NCBI RefSeq assembly: GCF_036711975.1
Contig: NC_091971.1
Location: 10,423,501 to 10,487,500 of the forward strand
Source: Onthophagus taurus
Lineage: Eukaryota > Arthropoda > Insecta > Coleoptera > Scarabaeidae
Reading direction: 5' to 3'
Length of the DNA stretch: 64,000 nt
Below, one piece after another: positions 36,950 to 48,500 of the stretch. Made by a program: the position numbers and the translations under genes. Within the stretch, counting starts at the first letter, position 1. Every line of letters begins with the position of its first letter. The notes beneath the pieces were generated by a model that worked only from the letters and a program-made list of their open reading frames with translations, was not told the origin of the DNA and searched no databases.

Positions 36950-39900
36950 ATGACCACCAAATACTTAATTACGGTAAGTTTTATAAAAGTCTTTTAAATT
37001 GTTGGATTTTGTAAAAAATAGAAATTTTAATTTAATTTGTGCCCAACCCATATACGTCCTTCGAGCAACACTGAAATTGTACAGTTATCAACCAGAGGTC
37101 AATGATCAAGTGTGGCTCGGGTTGGACGAGCTTTGCCGTCGTTGTCCAATGATTACAACGAAGGAGGATGGTTGATTTTTACGATTTAACAATTTCAAAT
37201 CGTCTCGATTTGCAACAGTTTTCACTTTCCTCGATTGTGACCAGGTTAATTAACGTTCGTCGCAACGTTGAAACGCCGTCTTTCAGACGTTTTATTGTTG
37301 CCATTGTGACATTTGTGCGTATTGAAGACATTGAAGAGACGTCCTCGACGTCGATTTCTTGTTATAAACGTAGTTATGCGGCCATCGCGATGAAAGTAGC
37401 GAGAATCCCATCTCTTATTTAAATACTATCTAAACTGGGAATAATAAAGTTGTTATAGAAGCAAGGTTAAGTACTTCATACGTTTTTGAATCTTCTTATT
37501 AAACGGTTTTTTGAAGTTACAGAATATTTATTTAATGACCTAGATATATTTTTTGAATTCCAAGTTTATTCCAACAAATTTTTGAATTTGTGATGTACTA
37601 AAAGAAAGTTATTTGAAGAAATAATCCATGATTCATGAAAATGATTCATCAATTAAAATCATAAATGTGACTTTTATGTTGGTAATATAACTGTACTTGT
37701 TAATTTAGTTTCATTTCTGCTTTCTTAGGAAATGTATGTTCAAAATCAATTTTAATATCGCTTTCTTTCTTAAAGTAGCTGTTAAATTAGCTATTAAAGT
37801 AAACTAGTAAATTAAAAATTAGAGATTAAATCATAAATAATTAAAACTTAGGTTAATCATGGACTAAATAGTCACTAAAACTTTTTATCAAGCTGACAAG
37901 TAGTAATATAAAAGTCTCAAAACCATAACATTATAAAAGTTAGTTAGCCATAAAGAAACAACCTGAAAAATCCAGAAAAGATATCAAATAAACAAGCAAC
38001 AAATGCAAAATCAAACTGTAAACTAGAAAGATACCAGATAAAGAGAAAGGGAGATCAACGAAACAAACTAGAAGTAAGGCAGAAGAAGATGAGATATTGC
38101 CTTTATGAATAGTTTCTTCTGGATTTATTTAGTATGTTGGAATTCGTCGGATATGAAAAAAGACAAAATTTATAACGCGGGTTAAGACGAAATATCCAGA
38201 AATAAAAAAGACGCCATAAAGAAACAACCTAAAAAAATCCAGAATGAAAGAAGTTGGAAATAAGATGTAAATGGAGATACAAAATAGGAACTAAAAAAAT
38301 ATCAAATAAAGAGAAACAAGCAACAAATGCAAAATCAAACTGTAAACTAGAAAGATACTAGATAAAGAGAAAGGGAGAACAACGAAATAAACTGGAAGCA
38401 AGACAAAAGAACCCACGTTAAAGAGAAGAAGAGATATTACTTTTCTGCATTTAATTAGTATGACCTGTTAGTAGTTCGGACCTGACAAAAAATTAAAAAT
38501 TTATAGCGCTCGAGTTAAGACGAAATATCCAGAAAGAAGACATACGCCAGAAAAAAGGATATGTCAAAAATCTTTGTCACTTCATGCAGCGAAACGATAA
38601 TATCATCGTGGTGATCACTAATCCATTCAGTTTCATGATGATAACATTTGCTCTGATGGTTTCTTATTTTATAATTATTTCACAACAACTTTTTGAACTT
38701 GCATTAATCGTAAAAATGTACTATTACAACTCTATGAATCCTATACTATAAATAGGTTACAATATCAGAATTAACCCTAGCTAAGATTAAGATCTCAAAC
38801 CACTTCTACTAAAGTTTTCTCGTCTTCTAAGCATAGCCGGTAAAGTTCTATATATTCATAGCTTTGGGCATAAAAATATTAATAAACCTCTTGCACTTCA
38901 ATTGCTATATACAGATGATTTAAATTTGTTTGCACTACTTTTCTCACCTGGCGACTGCCCAAGGTTGCGAGACATTGACCCTCTCTTACTTTACTGTAAG
39001 AATAAACATTATTTTACGGTGTTTAATCCGAAAAATATAACGTTATATCTTACAGGTTATTATATACTATACTGTTGATAATTTTTTTTTTAAACTGTGG
39101 AGTGATATTTGACAATCTTAAGTTGAGTGATTATCAGTTTTTACAGAGTTACATTGGGTTTAATTTAGTGTAGTCATCTGTCCATCTTCTTATGACAACG
39201 ATGTCAATAATAAATGTGACTCTTTGGTGTTGTTGGGATTTTTAACTTTTCCCAGGTCCTACAAACTTCTGAACTGTTATCGCAGAAGGATATTTAGCCA
39301 GCCTGTCAATGAGATTGCTAACAACTAGAATGCGCCATAAGTCGTTGGACTACTATTGTGTTTGCAGACCTCTTTCAGTGCTATACTGCAATTTTGTACT
39401 AGTTCAGAGCTTGTCATTATCCTGCTTAATGTTAAATGTCAAATTGGTGAATCTCTTATACAGTTTAATGGAATTAATAATAATGCCACTGGTAAGGTTC
39501 GGTCATTTCTGCTTGCTATACCATGATACCAATTCTTAAGGACACCATGAGAGAAAATACTATTTTTGTAAACCATCAAAAATCATCTTAAAGTTTTTAT
39601 GAACATTTATTTCTGTGGGAATGCTATAGGTTAAATAATTTTTTATAAAGACTTATTCAGTTGGCAAATAGTTCATTCAACGCTCGAGTAAGGGTCAATG
39701 GACCCTTACCTTTACAATGGTAAAGGTTCTAGTCCACCAAACTATCTCGCTATAAGGCCTCTCTTTGAGTACTTTATTTTCTGCACAAACTTTTTATAGT
39801 AACTTACCATCGGTGCAGACAACGGTTTTGTATCCGGTCTTCATAAAAGTTTAGGTAACTTTTGGGCAACACTTTTAGTAACACTTTCTTCAACAGAGTG

Positions 39901-42900
39901 GCTTAACAAGCTTCGTTAACTACTTAAGGTCTACTTTCTTCGGCCGGATTCTAGTAATCGCTAAATTTTTTCAACGATTTAATGACATCATGAAAGTTTG
40001 TTGGATTGACTCATCCGGTGTAATCCTTCATCGAGTCTAATATTAATCAGTTAATTAATAAATTAATTAGTTACAGTTAAGCCAGGAAATTTCTAGTTTC
40101 ATTTCTGCTTTTAACAGTTAGTAAACAGGCAATAGTAAAGTTTTCTTGAAATAAGTGGAGAATTAATGAGTCTTAATACAAGTTTTCTTACCAAGTTTAT
40201 TTGATAAATTGCTTGGTGATTGGTTAATTCAGCATTATCTATGAGTTTCTCAACATTATTCTATGTTCCAAACATAATTTTCATAATCTAATATCATTTT
40301 CTGTTACTTAAAACTTCTTGGAGTGATGTATGTTAGACGTCTCACTACGAGATAAAATAAGAAACGAAAAATCAGCAAACAAACAAAGATTGCTGATATT
40401 ACTCAAGAATTGCCTAAGATGAAATGATAATGAGCTGGGCATGTGACCAGGCTGGCTAGTGACAGGTGGGCATATAGAGTGGAGTGTAAAGACCAAGACA
40501 AACTAAAAAAAATGTAGAATGCCCACAAAAACGTTTGGTGGATGATATGAAAATGGCAGGAAAGTGATATGGAAGAGGATGAGAGACACCTAAGTTCAGG
40601 AGTAGATTTCGATCTTGACATAAAAGAATTAACTGCTTTACTTAAGTTTGCATCAAGAAAGGCTTATAACAGTATTGATTGACCAATGAAATTGGATAGT
40701 CATAATAACATTGGATTTAGCACCATAATTTTCTTTTCTACCAGATTGAGACTCTCGTTAGTACCAGAAGCCATTACCCTACTTGAAATTTTTAATACGT
40801 AATCTTGAAACACTTGCATAATCTTGTATAAAAGCTTACTCACCTTGCCTTTGACTTATAAAATTTATAATTTTCTCATTTACATATAAAGCATGCATAA
40901 TTGTAGTTCTCTATGGATAATATAGATAAATTTATCAAAGCTAATTTTGACAAGATTTTTAATTAAGTTATTAAGTAATAAAATCGAGGACATTTTAAAT
41001 GAAACTATTTCCGGTGCGATGGAACGGACGTGAAGTGTTAGTTATATCTCCCTAGAACAATTGTTTGGGATTTCCGACAACATGGAAATGAGAAAAGTAA
41101 ATTAAAATGTAGGTTGGGAAATTTTCTCGCCTACTTTGTTTAAACAATTTTCTCGGATAATTCCTTCTCGTGGCCGCATTGCGGAACTTCCCGGCGCTTC
41201 CGTCGAGCTATGGAGATAATTTCTTGACGGAGATTGCCAACTGCGCGGCGAATATCCCGCAATTTGCCGCGGCTGCGAGATTCTTTCTTTTTCCTTCATC
41301 ATTTTTTAATGAAAATCTATGAGCGGATTGCTTACGGTTAAACATAATGGCGCGCTAGAGATCCCCGTTAACGGTACCATAACCTAGAATATACGTAGCT
41401 GGCTGCATATATAGTAATATAAAGATCTGATTTTCTAAACAGTTTTCTTATTCTTCCTCTTTTTATTTTATTCCGTTTCATAATTAGTATCTAGCGAAGA
41501 GTCAATTAATATAGATTATCTGCTTCACGTTACTTCGACACGGATTACCACCTGCTTTAAAATTACTAAAATTATTCATGCACATAAATATAACTTTTTT
41601 TCTTTTGATTTATAGATAGCGACGATATTAATAAGCACACTTACACAAACATTAGGAAAATTACCAACAAAATGTCAAGGTGGAAATGGGTTAAAATATC
41701 TTTGGGGGGATGCGTTATCAGATTCTTCGGATTGTTTGGGACCTAATAATCTACCATATCCTTCGTAATTTTGAACTAATTTAATCCGATAACGAATTAA
41801 TAAATAATTTTTTAGATCAGCGATTAATCGGTCGTTTAAAAGTTCAAACGTTTGGACAGGAAGCTCACGTGTAGGAAGGTTTGCATCGCACGTAATGGAT
41901 CCGGAAGTAACCAGGAAAGCTCTTCTAGCGGCGCATCAAAGAACATTCGATGATAGCTCGTCGATGACGAGATCAGGTAAGAATGAGGTTAAAAATAATG
42001 TTTTTTGGGTTAATTTCGAAAGTAGTACGGTGATTAATGTCAGGGAAAAATTAAAAATTAATAAGAAACGATTTCCGTTGAAACGAAACGGTAAAAGAAA
42101 GAAACGATTGAATAAAAAAATGACAATGGTATAGAAGAAAAGCGGGGTCCGGTAAATCACCGCGTTATTGACTTTCTAACATCGAAAGTTCTATGCCGCA
42201 TTCCAGGTACTGATTAAAAGTACTATATTACGAACGAAAGTGGAGGTTTTTTAATGTTTAGTTGGCGCCATCACATAGATAGTGAGAAAACTCACAAACT
42301 ATATTTATTAAAACTCAAAAATGGCGGTTTTTTATTTTCTTGAACCGCAACCTTGACCAAATGAACAAAAAAATCTATAAAGTACCGTATTTCTACTTTA
42401 GTATAGATAGCCATAAACGACAGGAATCGAACTGGGTCGAGTTACGGTAAAATTTGGGTCGTTCGATGCTTGTTTAGCGAGTTTCTTCGTTTGTTTTTCG
42501 CGAACAAACAAACATCAAAACGCGTTAATTTTTGCTTTTTTGATCTTCCCACGTTCGCCAAAACGTCCTACTTTATCATATCCAATCTTCACGTTTTCTC
42601 ATCATTATCTCAATTGGATGGTGGCATCCGTTTTGTTCATTTTCCAGGTAGAGAGTTGAATTTCACGCCGGCGACGACGTGCACGTCCACTCCCTCGAGA
42701 CTATGCAAAACCCGTTACAACACGACCGCACCAATGTATGGCGTGTCTTTGACTTCCGGTCAACCCGTTACTATAGTTCAAAAATTTCCTGATCTACTTC
42801 AACAAGTTGTATTTGAGGTTGATATCAAATTTGTTTGCTTAAAATTTATTTAAAATAATACTTTTTTTTTAATTTAGGTTTGTGAAAGTTCAGAATGTGA

Positions 42901-43084
42901 CGTAGTCAGAGGAGAATGCACCCAAACCTACGTTCCGTACTTATTTTTGGTGATCCCATTGGGTCCGGTCACTTTAACTGGTCAAGATTACGTTTTGGTG
43001 GAAAGCGGTTGCGTGTGTAGGCCGAAATACGCTCAACAAACAACACAGGAAGCAAACGCGATGTCTTCTATACCTAGGTTATGA
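36950..43084 (+). CDS. Secreted spätzle-family cystine-knot protein
   Basis: Spätzle-type proteins are secreted ligands of Toll-like receptors, activated by proteolysis. Exons are 36950-36973, 41616-41764, 41816-41976, 42648-42817 and 42878-43084. Phases agree and the product is 236 aa. MTTKYLITIATILISTLTQT is a good signal peptide. A pro-region to about residue 115 contains RVGR (76-79), a possible furin-type site. The knot domain has seven cysteines: C123, C131, C170, C175, C182, C213, C215. It includes FPDLLQQVVFEVCESSEC, the TQTYVPY segment and a final CVC, matching the Spz order '..V.EVC...C...C.Q.Y...C.C'. N-glycosylation sites are N62 and N136. The tail is LTGQDYVLVESGCVC rather than the usual 'F.FPSCCVC', so I do not assign a paralogue. 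Trunk/PTTH-like relatives are the main alternative. A poly(A) signal is at 43279-43284. Confidence 0.75.
37020..37430. other. GC-richer non-coding block at the start of spätzle-like intron 1
   Basis: Immediately downstream of the tiny first coding exon, GC content rises for about 400 bp. The frame at 37168-37422 is open but has no domain and no splice context tying it to the gene. An intronic enhancer is the likeliest reading. Confidence 0.25.
37940..38560. repeat. Second cluster of the purine-rich repeat family
   Basis: One partial copy (about 37945-38090), one near-complete copy (about 38128-38425) and one partial copy (about 38440-38545) of the repeat that is tandem at 32.6-33.3 kb. Shared words include AGACGAAATATCCAGAAA, GGAAATAAGATGTAAATGGA and CTAGAAAGATAC.AGATA. 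The orientation relative to the plus strand is the same in both clusters. Confidence 0.7.
38860..39540 (+). mobile_element. Decayed Jockey/CR1-like reverse transcriptase remnant
   Basis: From about 38910 the plus strand reads LLYTDDLNLFALLFSPGDC, then PRLRDIDPLLLYCKNKHYF. This is the RT active-site region of Jockey-type LINEs ('LLYADDLKLF..V.S..DC..LQ.DID.L..WC..N.L'), with YTDD in place of YADD. Shortly after, GVIFDN followed by LKLSDYQF matches the downstream 'LGV.FD..L.F..H'. Many stops follow. It lies in spätzle-like intron 1. Confidence 0.6.
39688..39726. repeat. Twin overlapping hairpins with the same AATG spacer
   Basis: GTAAGGGTC, AATG, GACCCTTAC (39688-39709) is followed, sharing one base, by CCTTTAC, AATG, GTAAAGG (39709-39726). 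Both are perfect. Function unknown. Confidence 0.7.
40335..40600 (+). mobile_element. Decayed LINE tail fragment
   Basis: The plus strand begins VSLRDKIRNEKSANKQR and continues with degenerate blocks like NDNELGM, then TGGHIEWSVKTKT and KTFGG / MKMAGK. These follow the order of a LINE ORF2 tail ('SLRDRIRNE.IR..T...DI...I..LKW.WAGHVAR..D.RW...V..W.P...KR..GRP..RW.DD'). Stops and indels are frequent. It is the third LINE piece within 5 kb of this intron. Confidence 0.55.
41000..41420. other. GC-rich non-coding block upstream of spätzle-like exon 2
   Basis: About 400 bp with sharply higher GC around 41160-41285, ending about 200 bp before exon 2. The minus frame at 41102-41302 has no recognisable domain. 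It is a candidate regulatory element or alternative promoter for a transcript starting at exon 2. Confidence 0.25.
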
Positions 43085-43657
43085 AAAATAAGAAATGTAA
43101 CAACGAAAATTGGATGAAAATGATCATAAAGATGAATGAAAGGTTGATGATCCAAAGTGCTCATATATCTGTTAGACTTTTTTTCTTTAAAACTATTTGT
43201 GTGTAAGATATTTATATAAAAAGAAAAAGTACGTTTAAGACTTTATTTATGTAGAATGTATGTGTAATTAAATTATTTAATAAATTTTATACGGATATTT
43301 ATAAATAAATTAGTTCAAAAATTTAAAATAAAAATCCTTTGATTTAATTCACAACATAAATAATATTATGACTCATTTTAAACATAAAAAATGAAAATAT
43401 TAATCATTTTAATTTGTTTAAGATTCAATTTATAAAAATAAAAATAAATTTTAAATAAAAAAACCTGAGAAATAGGCAACCCATTATGCACATCAAATTT
43501 TATTTAATTTTAATTTTATTTATTTGTAAAAATTCGTTATATTCATTTATAATGATTATTTGATGATTGTGTAATTTAAAAATAATTTTATTTTAATTAT
43601 TTAAATTTACCACAAGATTTCTTAAAATATCTAACCTAACTTAAATCTAACCTCAAA

Positions 43658-44543
43658 ATGTCTCTGTTTAGAACATTAAAAGCGTTACCAATCTTTTATA
43701 AATCGATTTCAAACACTTTTCCCATCCTATATAACACAGCCCCAACGAATTTATTAAGGTAATTAAAATATTAATCATATAATTAATAAAAGATTTGAGT
43801 TAAAACAACATAACCTCTTAGATCCCTCACCACCACAAATAAGTTACAAGACCTCACCGAATTCTTTGATATAAAGAAAAATTGGGGTTTGGAAGAGGTA
43901 AAATCCGGCCGAGCATGGAAAGTAGAGGAACTGCGTTTAAAATCAAATTCAGATCTCCACAAATTATGGTACGTTTTATTGAAAGAACGGAATATGTTAT
44001 TAACTATGGAAGAAGAAAGTAAACGTCAAACGAAGCTTTTTGCAAGCCCCGAACGTATTGATAAAGTCGAAATTTCTATGGAAAATGTTGAGACGGTTGT
44101 AAAAGAAAGAAATAAAGCCTATCATTTATTAGAAACTGGTGAAACCGGCGAGCGACCAGGAGAATACAAAGCAGGAGTGTTTGGGTTAAATTATTATTAT
44201 AAAAAGCGGGAATATGTTATTCCCAAATTTATGAATGTTAAATGGAAGAAAACTCACGTTTTTCGTTGCAACAAAAAGGATGTTAATGAATTTTTGTTGA
44301 AATATAACGAAAAGAAATTTTTGGAAAGGAGAAGAGCTAGGACGTAAGTTTATTGTTTTGGGATAAATTAAATTTGATGTTTTAAAACATTTTTTTTGTA
44401 GGAGAAACTTTAATCATGTTATTGGGTTACTTAAAAGATTCCCAAATATTGATCTTGAAGCTATTAAAGAGCAATATCCTGATGTTGATATAAATAAAGC
44501 TAAAAACAGTAGGAAATGTAGGGGACATTTCGTTCCTAAATAA
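43658..44543 (+). CDS. MRPL47: Mitochondrial ribosomal protein L47 (uL29m)
   Basis: This is a large-subunit mitoribosome protein carrying the uL29-like MRP-L47 domain near the exit tunnel. Exons are 43658-43758, 43822-44343 and 44402-44543, with introns of 63 and 58 bp, phases 2 and 2. The product is 254 aa (human about 250). The N-terminus [20 protein letters not shown] is a plausible presequence. The domain starts at [20 protein letters not shown] and runs through [20 protein letters not shown] and [20 protein letters not shown]. This is the diagnostic 'GR.W...ELR.KS..DLHKLW..LLKE.NML.T' core. The C-terminal part is basic. A poly(A) signal is at 44554-44559. It lies 570 bp downstream of the spätzle-like gene on the same strand. 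Confidence 0.95.
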
Positions 44544-44559
44544 GAAAGTTTTTAATAAA

Positions 44560-45119
44560 AATAAAGAATAAAGTATTCATATTCATCAAAATATGGGAAA
44601 ATTCTAACCCTTTTAGAAACTCCTTTTACTCCTTTTGATGAACTTATGGAATATATAGGTAATTAACTTTTTAATTCATTACAGTATATAACAGACCTTG
44701 TTAGAAAGGACTTAAATACTTTTAAGTAATACTATTAATATTATCAGATAGAATCATAAAAATTTTGAATGAATAGGCAACCTTCTTTACAGAAACCAAA
44801 TTAAGATGCCTACCTTTTTTAAATTTTTGGTAGAGATTTTGGTACGTAAAATATAATACCTAAACAATAAATAATAATTGTTATTAATAATTTCCGCTTT
44901 CTATGATATCATTTCATAGAAAATCAATCAACGTTATCAAAGCAAAACAATTTAAATAATATCCACGTGGAAATATTCATAACACTAAAATGAATTGATA
45001 TTATTTTTATGTTTTAAACAATAAAATCATCCTAATCGAATGAAATAAATACGAGGAAGTGTGTTAGATCCTCGAATGACCTTTGTATAACAAATTGTAT
45101 TGTTTATTTAAAATTTTGA
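44560..45119. other. AT-rich intergenic stretch, nothing recognised
   Basis: After the MRPL47 poly(A) signal the sequence is AT-rich without exon, repeat or hairpin of note up to the promoter-like segment at 45.1 kb. Confidence 0.5.
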
Positions 45120-45240
45120 CCAATCGCAAACGGTGTCACGTGGCGGTTTCGACCAATTAGAAAGTGTGACGGGACCGCTACAGGTAACTGGTATGGGTTG
45201 TATGGAGGTACTTCAATCAGTCAATTGTTGGTTTTTGAAA
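45120..45240 (+). promoter_or_regulatory. Promoter-like segment with CCAAT boxes, CACGTG E-box and initiator
   Basis: Two CCAAT words (one within GACCAATTAG) bracket GTCACGTGG, an extended CACGTG E-box. About 70 bases further on comes TCAATCAGTC, which fits the arthropod initiator TCAGT. A GT-flanked first coding exon candidate follows at 45571. The orientation is inferred from that exon. Confidence 0.35.
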
Positions 45241-45570
45241 CGAAGTGTTGTATCAAAAAGTTATTATTTATTATAAATATTACCCTAATTAAAATACGAA
45301 GAAAATCAAACGCGAATTTACAATCATTCGGTTCAAAACGATGTATGGATCGTTTCATTTTGAAATTTACCGCCGAAATCGAACATTTTAATTCGCCAAA
45401 GAATTGTTTTTTTGGTTTCTTATCTATATCATTCAAATTAAACGGAAAATGTGCGCACTTTTGTGATAAAAGCCAATAGATCAATGGATAATTAAGTGCG
45501 GTTCTCTTTTTTTATGTTATTTTTGGGTTATTGTGTGGAAAACGTTAATATTGGATGATAACAATAAAAT

Positions 45571-48500
45571 ATGTCCGTGTTTAAAGATAACAGTTGGGTA
45601 AGTAAATTCTTTTCAATATAAAGTAAAAAAATTTCAACACAAAATTGTTTACTACATTTATAAAAAAGAAAACGTTAAAAATTGTGAAATACTTTTAAAG
45701 ATGTTGATTAAATCAGGATGAGTGGGTCGGTTTTAAATTGATAAATAGATTGTAATTGACATATATTGACCTTTTTTTTTGTTTTAAATCATTTTAAATA
45801 TTTAAAGATGATATTTTAGATTTAAATTATTCGATAATAATTAACACGGAAATTCAATAATTATGTGAACTTACACAAGAAGTTTTTTTGTCTTATACGC
45901 CCATAAATTAATATTTATGAATCGTTTTAAACAACGTGAGTGTAACAGGTTGACTCATTTTCACAACATTTTCTCAACTTTACTTAATATTTTATGCATT
46001 TTTCCCATGTTTTTCCATTCTACACAAAGGCATATTGATTTTTGTTATGATATTCATAAAAATTATCTGATTCGAACTATACACAATGTTTATTTACCTA
46101 AAAAATTGTTTGCTACGTAAATAAATGTGTAAAAAAATGTTACTTTTTATATTTTGACGATTTTTAAGTTATATTTGTTATCCACAAATCATATCTCCCT
46201 TATTCAACATTTTTTTTAATCGGTTTTTATTTTTGGAAAAAATTTGTTTTCCTTCCTGCTTAATCAAATCAAAGTAAACCGTTTTAAAATTTAAATCTAA
46301 ACACGATTATGTTATCTTTAAAAAATAACCAAGACTAGTTATTTATGCATCAAGGCAGAAAAGCAACTGAGAGATTATTTTCACATGTTAGTATGTAAAA
46401 TTGATAGGTGTTGTTAAAAAGTAGTTGAGGTTGCTCCAAAATTTGTATCGAAAAAGGTTATAAAAATAATATTGCTTCATCTCAAGAAATGTAAGAAGTT
46501 ATGGCCACAACTCGTCTATACGAGCAATTGCTTTTTCTCTGATAAAAATGCAAAACCTGACTTATGTTATGAATCCATATCGACACAAAGCTTTTTGTAT
46601 TAATGCAATTTGATAGGTCTTGTTGTTTTTGCCATCATGGTCTCCCCATGAAGATAGTAGCATTTTTGACCACCTGCTGCAAATTTCCTGAGTATGTTGG
46701 GCTTTTGTTGAACATAATTTGGCAAAACGTTCAGTGTTTACAAGCCTCCACGTTTACCCGATCCGGATGCGTTTTTTAGTATCTAATGGTGTTAGAAACG
46801 TGTCAGTGAAGATGAGTTTCATGAACTGTCAACTGATCACATATAAAGACGTTTGCTAAATATGAGATCTTTTAGCGTGAGGTCCATTAAAATTTAATCC
46901 AGCACCCTCTATAAAGATCTGCCATATATAAGTTCATTTAAAAATAGTTAACACTGTCGAAAAGCTATTAGGGAGAGTAATGATTGAATAACAGTCATTA
47001 ATAGAAGAACATTCTATGTTACTAGCTAAGGAATCCGATTTCAGAAAACAGTTTAGTTGTGCTAAAGATTGCTAGAAAAATTTGACGGTAGATATTTTAC
47101 CGGGATAAGTCAACCTTGCTTATTTTGACAGATTTCACTGAAGCTATATATGCTTAATCATAAGTTTAATGTGGTGTTTAATGTTTTAATGATAGTCGGG
47201 TTGAATGTCCTTTTAATTGAATTAATTGATATCTATGCAGTAATTATTTCATCTCATATGTTTGTTGTAGCATGGTATAAAGTACTTCCTCTTCATTTAT
47301 TAGTTTTAATAATCAGTTTTTGCATCATATTTTACACAGTTCTTGTTGTGTTCAATATAATTAGACAATGGATAATTTTTTTTGCAAAATGACATGTTAT
47401 ACTAATATTTAATCATGGTTTAATCATTTAGTCAAAATTTACACACCTTCAAACGATATTTATTATCATTTTCAAACAATTCGATTTCCTGGTAATAAAA
47501 CTAGGTGCACAGTTGTTTTTACAAAGTTTCATTAATTTGATTTTAGTATAATTTTACTTCATTTCTAATAATATTTTATAAGTTATACTGTACTAAATGT
47601 AGTAATAAAAGTCACCTTGTAGATTGATTATGAAATTGCGTAGATGGATTTTTAATTAATGGCAATCACTAAGTTGTGCAAGAACAAAGAATCTTGAGCT
47701 AAACAGATGTCTAAGAAAGTCTTTACTTTTTTCTCTTGTTATTTTTCAGTCTAATCGGTGAGTTAAAATCCATCCTGAAGATGTTTTATTTGAAATTGTT
47801 TAGTTTAGACACTAAATGAAGTTTATTGAACACATAGATTTCTATAATCTATAAATATTGTGCTACAAAGTTATCCAATTTAATAACTGGAGAACAAAAC
47901 AACTAAATAACAAAATAAATAAATAACAAATAGATTAAAAGGGATTGTAGGTTTTTGGATGATTCTAATGAATCTTATTTATATCCGATATATTAATATA
48001 GTTATTGATAACATTGCTTCACAACTATAACTTTCAAATCCTTTTGTTTTTAGCCTTTATTACCTATCGTTATCTCTTCCCAATCATTTCTACATAGTCA
48101 ACACCCTTTCCTCGTGCCTAATCTAATATCCATTATTGTTTTTCCACATCTTCTAGCGTGTGCTTAATTACATTAAAGTATTTTGCTTTACTCTGTTGAC
48201 CATAATTCACTACTTTCCTCTCCTGATCTTTTGTCCATATCCTAGTGAGATTCTAAAATCGTAATAACATCATTTTCTTTTTTTGTGGAAGTAGTGGAAC
48301 TTATTATTTTGTTTGGTTTCTTGATTAGACTTTTTTGGGCGCTGAATTGTGTTTTTTAGAAGTCATCTTGTATCCTCAATATGCGTAAACTGTCACTTTT
48401 TCAGTCTAAATATTTTATTACATTTTTGGAGAGGAAAGGATCCTATCTCTTAATACTATTCTGCGTTGATTACCATGCCATGTCCTAGAAAATATGATAA

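Noticed and set aside
42415-42500. tRNA-like B box on minus (GTTCGATTCC)
   Set aside because: No T-arm pairing, no A box and no cloverleaf can be drawn.
47150-47392. 80-aa strongly hydrophobic frame
   Set aside because: T-rich DNA yields Leu/Ile/Phe/Val by composition alone; no splice or poly(A) context.
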